NCBI RefSeq assembly: GCF_963924675.1
Contig: NW_027077451.1
Coordinates: forward strand, 372,001 to 436,000
Source: Phocoena phocoena
Lineage: Eukaryota; Chordata; Mammalia; Artiodactyla; Phocoenidae
Direction of reading: 5' to 3'
DNA length: 64,000 bases
Part shown: in pieces, positions 39,726 to 50,500 of the stretch
How positions within the stretch are numbered: position 1 is the stretch's first letter
How the letters are laid out: every line of letters starts with the position of its first letter
Notes under the pieces: model-generated
Seen by the model: the letters and a program-made list of their open reading frames with translations, nothing else
Databases searched by the model: none
Told to the model about the DNA's origin: nothing
Made by a program: the position numbers and the translations under genes

Positions 39726-41469
39726 GACAGCTATCCTCCAAAAATATATTGAAGTAAGCCTGCAAAGGGGACTTGAAAGCGGGGCAGAAATTCAGGAAAA
39801 CGATTGAAGGGTTAAACTGGAATTGCACTTAAAGAATAGGAAAAGAGGCAGAACGTCGATAATGATGCACTTGTCCAAAAAGTGCGGATGCTTTTTTCCC
39901 TAAATATATTCAGGAAAAAACGCATACGCACTTTTTGGCCAACCAAGAAGCTTGTAAATAAACCTGCACTACAATGAAATCTCAGTGCCCCCCAGGGCAA
40001 AAGGGCCATTTAAAAAATTTGTAAAATCCAGAAACGGAGGACAGGCAATGGAAAACAGGGATCCTTATTATGCTGATGCATATGATGTAAATTGCCGACA
40101 GCCATTCTGGAGAAGTGTTATGTGTTTCCTGAAACACGTAAGAAACAAAGCAACACAGCCTATGGCACTTCCACTTATGGTCCTACAGCTTAGGGAAATT
40201 AAAATCAAAAACACCCAGCCACCTCAAAGTTTGGGACCTCTCTGTTCACAAGAACCTCGTTTACAGTACCAGGTAAATATCTCAGAGAGCAAACAATGGA
40301 TAAAGAAGTTGTGGTACGTACGTACAATGGAATATCACTCAGCAATGAAATCTGTGTCATCAGGCCCGTAGTGGCATAGTGAGTGGATACAGGTATGGTG
40401 ATTCTACGTGAAATAAGTCACACATAAAAAGAAACATCATAAAATATCACTAATACACAGTATGTAAACTTGACTACACATGAACTGAATTACAAAACAG
40501 AACAGGGTCTCAAATTTAGAAAACCAACTAGTGCTTGCTTATGGGGAAAGGTGCTTTGGGGTGCTGCATAAAACCAGAGACTGAAATTAGCACAGATAAC
40601 TTTCCATAAGCCAAATATGTAATAGACAAGACCTACTCTTGTTCAACGAAATGGACCCAACACCACATATTCAACGCCTAGGAATATACCTGACTAGGAA
40701 GAATCTTAAAACCCATGGATTTATATGTCTCCGTAAGAGAATCAAGCGTGTGTACAGCGGCATAAACGCAGCAGTGAAAATCCGATAAATCCCATTATCA
40801 AAATAAATTTCAAAAACAAAACACAAAGACAGTGAAATAGAGAGCAATTCTTAAACAATTCACTCAGGGCATGTGATGCAACCGGGATTAACCACATCTA
40901 CACCCAGAGCTGGTTGAGACATAAGGCTGGACACTTCAGGCTGATAGCATTGGTGAGTTTTGGTGAGCAAATGCAGACCCTTTGAAGTCATACTGCATGG
41001 TACCCATTCCATGGGTCCCAACTCTCCAGGTTCAAGGCATTCTTCCTCCAGCTAAAACATGCATGGGAAACCCAGAGTATCGTCCACCGTGTGATTGGGA
41101 AACGATTTAAAATACATCTCAGTTTTCGTATCCTGGTCCTCGGGTTCACCATTCCAGATGCTTTACTAACACTCTCCCCGCTTGGAGAGTCAGTGCCTTT
41201 AACCTCCTCTTTGGCACAGCTTGCAATTTCTGTGCAAGATGAACAGGAATACGGAGAACCAATGAGAGACTAGCTGTAGGTGTCTGCACGGGCAAATGTA
41301 ACGCTTATTTCCCACCAGGAAGAGGAATTAACCAAAGGCTCAGCATGCCCTGCCGGAAACAGATTAGGGCCTGAAGCAATCCTGCGGTTTTGTGCCCAGC
41401 TCACAAGAAAGCGAGTTGAAGAAAGGAGCTCAGGGGCACTGTAATTCACAAACCTGCAGAGTCATAAAT
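39726..41469 (+). repeat. Satellite monomer 22 (diverged half)
   Basis: 1,744 bp. The part up to about 40461 is clearly more diverged than its neighbours, edge-like in quality. The palindrome near 39871-39942 is decayed but has AGTGCG opposite CGCACT. The ORF2-derived frame is open for 128 codons at 39985-40371. The second part is the start of the duplicated block. Confidence 0.92.
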
Positions 41470-43215
41470 GACAGCTATCCTCCAAAAATATATTGAAGTA
41501 AGCCTGCGAAGGGTACTTGAAAGCGGGACAGAATTTCAGGAAAACGATTGCAGGGGGTAGACTGGAATTGCCCTGAAAGCATAGGAAAAGAGGCAGAACG
41601 TTGACAATGATGCACTTGGCCAAAAAGGGCGTATGCGTTTTTTCCTGAATATATTCAGGAAAAAACGCATACGCCCTTTTTGGCCAACCAAGCAAGCCTG
41701 TAAAGGAAATCTGCACTACAATGAAGTCTCACTGCCCCCCGGGCAAAAGGGCCATCTGCAAAAAGTGTAAAATCCAGAAAGTTAGGACAGGATATGGAGA
41801 ACAGGGAGCCTTGTTATGCTGATTGGCAGGATGTAAATTGCCAGCAGCCACCCTGGAGAAGTGTATGGTGTTTCCTGAAACACGTAAGAAACAAAGCAAC
41901 ACAGCCTATGGCACTTCCACTTATGGTCCTATAGCTTACGGAAATTAAAATCAAAAACAGACAGCCACCCCAATATTTGGGACGGCTGTGTTCACAAGAA
42001 GCTCGTCTACAATATCAGGTAAATATCCCAGAAGGCAAAAAATGGATAAAGAAGTTGTGGCACGTACGTGCAATGCAGTATCACTCAGCAATGAAATCTG
42101 TGTCATCAGGCCCGTAGCGGCATAGTGAGAGGATGCAGATAAGGTGATTCTACGTGAACTACGTCACACAGAAAAAGAAACATCATAAGATATCACTAAT
42201 ACACGGAATGTAAACTTGACTACACATGAACTGAATTACAAAACAGAACAGGGTCTCAAATTTAGAAAACCAACTAGTGCTTGCTTATGGGGAAAGGTGC
42301 CTTGGGGTGCTGCATAAAACCAGAGACTGAAATTAGCACAGATAACATTCCATAAGCCAAATATGTAATAGACAAGACCTACTCCTTGCTCAACGAAATG
42401 GACTCAACACCACATATTCAACGCCTAGGAATATACCTGACTAGGAAGAATCTTAAAACCCATGGATATATATGTCTCCGTAAGAGAATCAAGCGTGTGT
42501 ACAGCGGCCGAAACGCAGCAGTGAAAATCCGATAAATCCCATTATCAAAATAAATTTAGAAACAAAACACAAAGACAGTGAAATAGAGAGCAATTCTTAA
42601 ATAATTCACTCAGGGAATGTGATGCAACCGGGATTGACCACATCTACACCCACAGCTGGTTGAGACATAAGGCTGGACACTTCAGGCTGATAGCATTGGT
42701 GAGTTTTGGTGAGCAAATGCAGACCCTTTGAAGTCATACTGCATGGTACCCATTCCATGGGTCCCACCTCTCCAGGTTCAAGGGATTCTTCCTCCAGCTA
42801 AAACATGCATGGGAAACCCAGAGTATCGTCCACCGTTTGATTGGGAAACGATTTAAAATGCATCTCAGTTTTCGTATCCTGGTCCTCGGGTTCACCATTC
42901 CAGATGCTTTACTAACACTCTCCCCGCTTGGAGAGTCAGTGCCTTTAACCTCCTCTTTGGCACAGCTTGCAATTTCTGTGCAAGATTAACAGGAATAGGG
43001 AGAACCAATGAGAGACTAGCTGTAGGTGTCTGCACGGGCAAATGTAACGCTCATTGCCGACCAGGAAGAGGAATTAAACAAAGGCTCAGCGTGCCCTGCC
43101 GAAAACAGATTAGGGCCTGAAGCAATCCTGCTGTTTTGTGCCCAGCTCACAAGAAAGCGAGTTGAAGAAAGGAGCTCAGGGGCACTGTAAATCACAAACC
43201 TGCAGAGTTATAAAT
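41470..43215 (+). repeat. Satellite monomer 23
   Basis: 1,746 bp, perfect palindrome at 41616-41687. Copy of monomer 20 at offset 5,236. Confidence 0.93.
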
Positions 43216-44961
43216 GACAGCTATCCTCCAAAAATATATTGAAGTAAGCCTGCGAAGGGGACTTGAAAGCGGGGCAGAATTTCAGGAAAACGATTGCAGG
43301 GAGTAGACTGGAATTGCCCTGAAAGCATAGGAAAAGAGGCAGAACGTCGACAATGATGCACTTGGCCAAAAAGGGCGTATGCGTTTTTTCCTGAATATAT
43401 TCAGGAAAAAACGCATACGCCCTTTTTGGCCAACCAAGCAAGCCTGTAAAGGAAATCTGCACTACAATGAAGTCTCACTGCCCCCCGGGTAAATGGGCCA
43501 TCTGAAAAAAGTGTAAAATCCAGAAATGTAGGACAGGATATGGAGAACAGGGAGCCTTGTTATGCTGATTGGCAGGATGTAAATTGCCAGCAGCCACCCT
43601 GGAGAAGTGTATGGTGTTTCCTGAAACACCTAAGAAACAGAGCAACACAGCCTATGGCACTTCCACTTATGGTCCTATAGCCTACGGAAATTAAAATCAA
43701 AAACAGACAGCCACCCCAATATTTGGGACGGCTGTGTTCACAAGAAGCTCGTCTACAATATCAGGTAAATACCCTAGAAAGTAAAAAATGGATAAAGAAG
43801 TTGTGGCACGTACGTACAATGCAATATCACTCAGCAATGAAATCTGTGTCATCAGGCCCGTAGCGGCATAGTGAGTGGATGCAGGTACGGTGATTCTACG
43901 TGAACTACGTCACACAGAAAAAGAAACATCATAAGATATCACTAATACACGGAATGTAAACTTGACTACACATGAACTGAGTTACAAAACAGAGCAGGGT
44001 CTCAAATTAAAAAACCAACTAGTGCTTGCTTATGGGGAAAGGTGCCTTGGGGTGCTGCAAAAAACTAGAGACTGAAATTAGCACAGATAACTTTCCATAA
44101 GCCAAATATGTAATAGACAAGTCCTACTCCTTGCTCAACGAAATGGACTCAACACCACATATTCAACGCCTAGGAATATACCTGACTAGGAAGAATCTTA
44201 AAACCCATGGATTTATACGTCTCCGTAAGAGAATCAAGCGTGTGTACAGCGGCATAAACGCAGCAGTGAAAATCCGATAAATCCCATTATCAAAATAAAT
44301 TTCAAAAACAAAACACAAAGACAGTGAAATAGAGAGCAATTCTTAAACAATTCACTCAGGGCATGTGATGCAACCAGGATTGACCACATCTACACCCACA
44401 GCTGGTTGAGACATAAGGCTGGACACTTCAGGCTGATAGCATTGGTGAGTTTTGGTGAGCAAATGCAGACCCTTTGAAGTCATACTGCATGGTACCCATT
44501 CCATGGGTCCCAACTCTCCAGGTTCAAGGGATTCTTCCTCCAGCTAAAACATGCATGGGAAACCCAGAGTATCGTCCACCGTGTGATTGGGAAACGATTT
44601 ACAATGCATCTCAGTTTTCGTATCCTGGTCCTCGGGTTCACCATTCCAGATGCTTTACTAACACTCTCCCCGCTTGGAGAGTCAGTGCCTTTAACCTCCT
44701 CTTTGGCACAGCTTGCAATTTCTGTGCAAGATGAACAGGAATAGGGAGAACCAATGAGAGACTAGCTGTAGGTGTCTGCACGGGCAAATGTAATGCTCAT
44801 TTCCCACCAGGAAGAGGAATTAACCAAACGCTCAGCGTGCCCTGCTGGAAAGAGATTAGTGCCTGAAGCAATCCTGCGGTTTTGTGCCCAGCTCACAAGA
44901 AAGCGAGTTGAAGAAAGGAGCTCAGGGGCACTGTAATTCACAAACCTGCAGAGTTATAAAT
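43216..44961 (+). repeat. Satellite monomer 24
   Basis: 1,746 bp, perfect palindrome at 43362-43433. Copy of monomer 21 at offset 5,236. Confidence 0.93.
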
Positions 44962-46518
44962 GACAGCTATCCTCCAAAAATATATTGAAGTAAGCCTGCA
45001 AAGGGGACTTGAAAGCGGGGCAGAAATTCAGGAAAACGATTGAAGGGTTAAACTGGAATTGCACTTAAAGAATAGGAAAAGAGGCAGAACGTCGATAATG
45101 ATGCACTTGTCCAAAAAGTGCGGATGCTTTTTTCCCTAAATATATTCAGGAAAAAACGCATACGCACTTTTTGGCCAACCAAGAAGCTTGTAAATAAACC
45201 TGCACTACAATGAAATCTCAGTGCCCCCCAGGGCAAAAGGGCCATTTAAAAAATTTGTAAAATCCAGAAACGGAGGACAGGCAATGGAAAACAGGGATCC
45301 TTATTATGCTGATGCATATGATGTAAATTGCCGACAGCCATTCTGGAGAAGTGTTATGTGTTTCCTGAAACACGTAAGAAACAAAGCAACACAGCCTATG
45401 GCACTTCCACTTATGGTCCTACAGCTTAGGGAAATTAAAATCAAAAACACCCAGCCACCTCAAAGTTTGGGACCTCTCTGTTCACAAGAACCTCGTTTAC
45501 AGTACCAGGTAAATATCTCAGAGAGCAAACAATGGATAAAGAAGTTGTGGTACGTACGTACAATGGAATATCACTCAGCAATGAAATCTGTGTCATCAGG
45601 CCCGTAGTGGCATAGTGAGTGGATACAGGTATGGTGATTCTACGTGAAATAAGTCACACATAAAAAGAAACATCATAAAATATCACTAATACACAGTATG
45701 TAAACTTGACTACACATGAACTGAATTACAAAACAGAACAGTCTCAAATTTAGAAAACCAACTTGTGCTTTCTTATGGAGAAAGGTGCGTTGGAGTGCTG
45801 CATAAAACCAGAGACTGAAATTAGCACAGATACCGTTCCATAAGCCAAATATGTAATAGACAAGACCTACTCCTTGCTCAACGAAATGGACTCAACACCA
45901 CATATTCAACGCCTAGGAATATACCTGACTAGGAAGAATCTTAAAACCCGTGGATATTTATGTCTCCGTAAGAGAATCAAGAGTGTGTACAGCGGCATTA
46001 ACGCAGCAGTGAAAATCCGATAAATCCCAGTGTCAAAAAAAATTTCAAAAACAAAACACAATGACAGTGAAATAGAGAGCAATTCTTAAATAACTCACAC
46101 AGGGCATGTGATGCAACCTGGTTTACCACATCTACACCCAGAGCTGGGTGAGAGATAAGGCTTGACCCTTTGGGCTGATAGCATTGGTGAGGTTCAGTGA
46201 GCAAATGCAGACCCTTTGATGTCATACTGCCTGGTACCCATTCCATGGTTCCCAACTCTCCAGGTTCAAGGGATTCTTCCTTCTGCTAAAATTTGCATGG
46301 GAAACCCAGAGTATGCTCCACCGTGTGACTGGGAAACCTTTTTACATGCATGTCTGTTTTCGTCCCCTGGTACTCAGGTTCACCATTCCAGACCCTTTTC
46401 TTACACTCTCCCCATTTGGAGAGTCAGTGCCTTTAACCTCCTGTTTGGCACTGTTTGCAATTTCTGCGCAAGATGAACAGGAATAAGGAGAACCAATGGG
46501 AGACTATCTGTAGGTGTG

Positions 46519-46529
46519 TGCACGGGCAA
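46519..46529. repeat. L1 target-site duplication, left copy
   Basis: TGCACGGGCAA, part of the normal satellite sequence, repeated at the other end of the L1. Confidence 0.85.
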
Positions 46530-47201
46530 ATATTTTTTTTAACATCTTTATTGGGGTATAATTGCTTTACAATGGTGTGTTAGTTTTTGCTTTATAACAA
46601 AGTGAATCAGCTATACATATACATATGCTCCCTGTGTCTTCCCTCTTGTGTCTCCCTCCCTCCCTCTCTCCCCCTTCCACCCCTCCAGGCTGTCCCAACG
46701 CCCCGAGCTAATATCCCTGTGCCTTGCGGCTGCTTCCCCCTTGCTATCTACCTTACTACATTTGTTAGTGTGTATATGTCCATGACTCTCTCTCGCCCTG
46801 TCAAAACTCACCATTCCCCCTCCCCATATCCTCAATTCCGTTCTCCAGTAGGTCTGCGCCTCTATTCCTGTCTTATCCCTAGGTTCTTCATGACATTTTT
46901 TTCCTTTAAATTCCATATATATGTGTTAGCATACGCTATTTGTCTTTTTCTTTCTGACTTACTTCACTCTGTATGACAGACTCTAGGTCTATCCATCTCA
47001 TTACAAATAACTCAGTTTCATTTCTTTTTAAGGCTGAGTAATATTCCATTGTGTATATGTGCCACATCTTCTTTATCCATTCGTCCGATGATGGGCGCTT
47101 AGGTTCTTTCCATCTCCGGGCTATTGTAAATAGAGCTGCAATGAACATTTTGGTACATGACTCTTTTTGAATTTTGGTTTTCTCAGGGTATATGCCCAGT
47201 A
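46530..47201 (-). mobile_element. 5'-truncated L1 inserted in the satellite
   Basis: On the plus strand it opens with a T run and AACATCTTTATTGGGGTATA, the reverse complement of an L1 3' end with its AATAAA signal and poly(A). It continues through the 3'UTR to the end of ORF2. An 11-bp target duplication (TGCACGGGCAA) brackets it, and the satellite resumes in phase. The 3' end is of the kind I associate with cetacean L1s. It is about 670 bp long and so lacks most of ORF2 and all of ORF1. It is far less decayed than the L1 within the monomer, so it inserted after the array existed. Confidence 0.92.
46936..47148 (-). pseudogene. L1 ORF2 C-terminal fragment
   Basis: A 70-codon open stretch on the minus strand that includes MFIAALFTIARRW and WIKKMWHIYTMEYYSAL, the conserved C-terminal region of mammalian L1 ORF2p, followed by EVSQKEKDK. 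Endonuclease and reverse transcriptase domains are missing through 5' truncation, so no enzyme can be made. The full-length protein is about 1,275 residues. Confidence 0.88.
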
Positions 47202-47212
47202 TGCACGGGCAA
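47202..47212. repeat. L1 target-site duplication, right copy
   Basis: TGCACGGGCAA, identical to 46519-46529; satellite sequence continues directly after it. Confidence 0.85.
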
Positions 47213-47386
47213 TTTTAACACTCATTTCCCAACAGGAAAAGGAATTAACCAAAGGCTCAGCATGCCGTGCTGGAACAAGATTAGGGCCTGAAGCAATCCT
47301 GCGGTTTTGTGGCCAGCTCACAAGAAAGCGAGTTGAGGAAAGGAGCTCAGGGGCACTGTCATTCACATACCTGCAGACTTATAAAT

Positions 47387-47562
47387 GACAGAAATCGTAC
47401 AAAAATATATTGAATTAAGGCTGCGAAGAGGACTTGAAAGTGGGGCAGAATTGCTGGAATCCGATTTCAGGAGGTAGACGTGAATTGCTCTGAAAGCATA
47501 AGAGAAGTGGCAGAACCTCGTCAATGAAGCACTTGGCCAAAAAGGGCATATGCATTTTTTCC
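47387..47562 (+). repeat. Truncated last monomer, ends inside its palindrome
   Basis: Satellite sequence continues normally to TTTTTTCC at 47555-47562, which is base 30 of the 36-base left arm of the palindrome (arm starts at 47533). The next base belongs to the GC-rich minisatellite. Confidence 0.9.
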
Positions 47563-50500
47563 AGGGCCATCATTCACGGGAGTAGGAGGCTCCCAGCATG
47601 CTCCAGTGGCCAACAGAGGGCCCACGTCGCCAAGGCGATGTGAGCTAGCCAGGCAGGAGTGACCTGACATCAGAGGGCCCACCTCACAGAATGGTAGGGA
47701 ACCCAGCCAGGATCAGACTCTCCCCAGAGGGCCCACATCACCAAGGTGATGGGAACCAGGCAGGAGTGTCCTCACACCCGTGGGGCCACATCATCAAAAG
47801 TTGAGGTACCCAGCACATGTGGCCTCAAACCAGAGGACCCACATCACCATGGGTTTCGGAGTGAGGCAGGCAGGATTAACCTCACAACACATGTCCCATT
47901 GTATACAAAAGGTGTGGAAACCAGCAGTTGGATCTTCCTAGCAGGCGGCCCAGAGCACTGAGGCTATGAGATCCAGGCCGGCATGAACTCACAACAGAGG
48001 GCCCTCATTGTGATTCTGTAAGCAACCCAGCCGTTGTGACCTCAGAGCAGAAGGCCCACATCCCCATGGGGAAGGGAAACAAGCAGGAGTGTCATCGCAA
48101 GAGTGGGCACACATGAAAAAATGTGGGGAGCCCAGCAATTAGTGCCTGATGCCAGAGGGCCCTCATCACCGAGGGGCGGTGGCTCCCAGCCAGCTCTGAC
48201 TGCTACCAGAGGGGCGACGTCGCCAATGCAGAGTGCGACAACCAGGCAGGAGTGACCTCAGAGCAGAGGGTCAACCTCACAGAAGTGTGAAGAACTAAAG
48301 AGGATCAGATTCTCACCAGAGGGCCCACATCACCAAGGGAATGGGAACCAGGCAGGAGTGTCCTCACACAAGTGGGGCTACATCACCGAAAAGTGAGGGA
48401 CCCAGCACACGTGGCCTCAAACCAGAGGACACACATCACAAGGGAGCTGGGATTGAGGCAGGCAGGAGGAGCCTCAAAACAGAGGGACCATAGAATTAAA
48501 GAGGTGAAGAATCCCGCAGTTGGAACCTCCCAGCAGGCGGCCAGGAGCAGCGAGACTATGGGATCCAGGCCGGAGTGATCTCACAGCAGAGGGCCGTCAT
48601 CATGAAACTGTGAGCAACCTAGGCGTTGGGATCTCAGAGCAGAAGGCCCACATTCCCATGGGGTTGGGAACCTGTCAGAAGTGTACTCACACCACAGGGC
48701 ACACATCAGAGAATTTAGGGAACCCAGGAGTTAGGGCCTGACGCCAGAGGGCCCTCATTACCAAGGGGAGGAGACTCCAATCAGGCACCAACACCCAACT
48801 GAGGTCCCACGTCGCCAAGGTGACGTGTGACAGCCAGGTAGGAGTGACCTCACCGCAGAGGGCCTACCTCACAGAAGGGTGAGGAACACAGCCAGGATAA
48901 GACTCTCACCAGAGGTCCCACATCACCAAGGTGATCAGAACCAGGCAGGAGAGTCTTCACACCAGTGTGGCCACATCATAGAAAGGTGAGGAACCCAGCA
49001 CATGTGGCCTAAACCAGAAGACCCACATCTCCAAGGGGCTCGGAATGAGGCAGGCAGGAGTAGCCTCACAACACAGGGCCCATAGAATAAAAAAGCTGAG
49101 GAATCCAGCAATGGGAACCTCCCAGCAGGCGGCCAAGAGCACCAAGTCTATGCGATTCAGGCCGCAGTAAACTCACAGCAGAGGGTCCACATCATGAAAC
49201 TGCGAGCAACCCAGCCATTTGGACCTCAGAGCAGAAGGTCCACATCCCCAAGGTGTTGGGAGCATGGCAGGAGTGTCCTCGCACCACTTAGCACATATCA
49301 GAAAATGTGGGTACCCAGCAGTTAGGGCCTGACGCCAGAGGGCCCTCATCACTGAGGGGAGGAGGCTCCCAGCATGTTCCAACTACCACAAGAGGGCCCA
49401 CGTTGCCAAGGCGGGGTGTGCCAGCCAGGCAGGAGTGACCTCACAGCAGACGGCCCACCTCAAAGAAGTGTGAGGAACCCAACCAGGATCAGACTCTCAC
49501 CAGAGGGCCCATATCACCAAGGGGACGGGAACCAGGCACGAGTGTCCTCACACCAGTGGGGCCACATCACTAAAAGATGAGGAAACTGGCACATGTGGCC
49601 ACAAACCAGAGGACCTACATCACCAAGGGACTGGGAGTGACACAGGCAGGAGGAGCCTCCCAACACAGGGCCCAAAGAATAAAAAAGGTGAGGAACCCAG
49701 CAGTTGGAACTTCCCAGCAGGCGGCCCAGAGTACAGAGGCTATGGGATCTAGGAATGAGTGAACTAACACCAGAGAGCTAACATCAGGAAACTGTGAGCA
49801 ACCCAGTCGTTGGAACCTCAGAGCAGAAGGCCCATATCGCCATGGGGATGGGAACATTTCACGAGTGTCCTGGCATCACTGGGCTCACATCAGAAAACCT
49901 GGGGAGCCCAGCAGTTAGAGCCTGACGCCAGAGGGACCTCATCACCGAGGACAGGAGTCTCCAAAAGGATCCAACTGCCACCAGAGGGCCGACGTCACCA
50001 AGGCAATGGGAGCAAGCCAGGCAGGAGTTACCTCAGAGCACAGGGCCCACCTCACAGAACGGTAAGGAACCCAGCCAGGATCAGACTCTCACCAGAGGGG
50101 CCACATCACCAAGGGGCTGGGAAACAGGCACGAGTGTCCTCACACCATTGGGGCCACATCATCGAAAGGTGAGGGACCCAGCACACGTGGCCTCACACCA
50201 GAGGACACACATCACAACGGGGCTGGGATTGAGGCAGGCAGGAGGAGCCTCAAAACAGAGCGCCCATAGAATAAAAAAGGTGAGGAATCACGCAGTTGGA
50301 ACCTCCCAGCAGGCGCCCAGGAGCAGCAAGCCTATGGGATCTAGGCCGGAATGAACGCACATCAGAGGGCCCTCATCATGAAACTGTGAGCACCCCAGCC
50401 GTTGGGACCTCAGAGCAGAAGGCCCAAATTCCCATGGGGTTGGGAACCTGACAGGAGTGTACTCGCACCACAGGTCGCACATCTGCAAATTTTGGGAGCC

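Larger units (their letters stand above)
35226..40461 (+). repeat. 5,236-bp three-monomer block, copy A
   Basis: Positions here recur at +5,236 with only about ten differences by eye, far fewer than between adjacent monomers. The left limit is set by mismatches at 35223 and 35225 against 40459 and 40461. Confidence 0.9.
40462..45697 (+). repeat. 5,236-bp three-monomer block, copy B
   Basis: Immediately adjacent, same orientation. Differences from copy A include 35454/40690 (T/A), 35642/40878 (A/G) and a cluster at 43489-43501. Unequal crossing-over between monomers three apart explains it simply. Confidence 0.9.
44962..47386 (+). repeat. Satellite monomer 25, split by an L1
   Basis: 2,425 bp in total; removing the L1 and one target copy (683 bp) leaves 1,742 bp. 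The first part copies monomer 22, including the 128-codon open frame at 45221-45607. From about 45740 it is diverged, as expected near the array edge. Confidence 0.92.
790..47562 (+). repeat. Main 1,748-bp macrosatellite array (common cetacean satellite-like)
   Basis: One landmark, GACAGCTATC just after a PstI site (CTGCAG), recurs at 3011, 4758, 6506, 8254, 10001, 11749, 13497, 15245, 17000, 18748, 20498, 22245, 23993, 25742, 27490, 29245, 30993, 32741, 34488, 36234, 37980, 39726, 41470, 43216, 44962 and 47387. Spacing is 1744-1755 bp, apart from the last interval, which holds an L1. All monomers are head-to-tail in the same orientation. Central monomers are only a few per cent apart and edges are more diverged. 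The period and L1 content fit my recollection of the common cetacean satellite; other L1-derived satellites remain possible. Short open frames inside it are not genes. Confidence 0.95.

Noticed and set aside
46587..46976. 129-codon plus-strand frame
   Set aside because: Antisense to the L1 3'UTR and ORF2 end at 46530-47201; low-complexity composition.
790..47562. CRISPR array
   Set aside because: The repeats are contiguous tandem monomers with no unique spacers, and the L1s and ERV show a mammalian genome.
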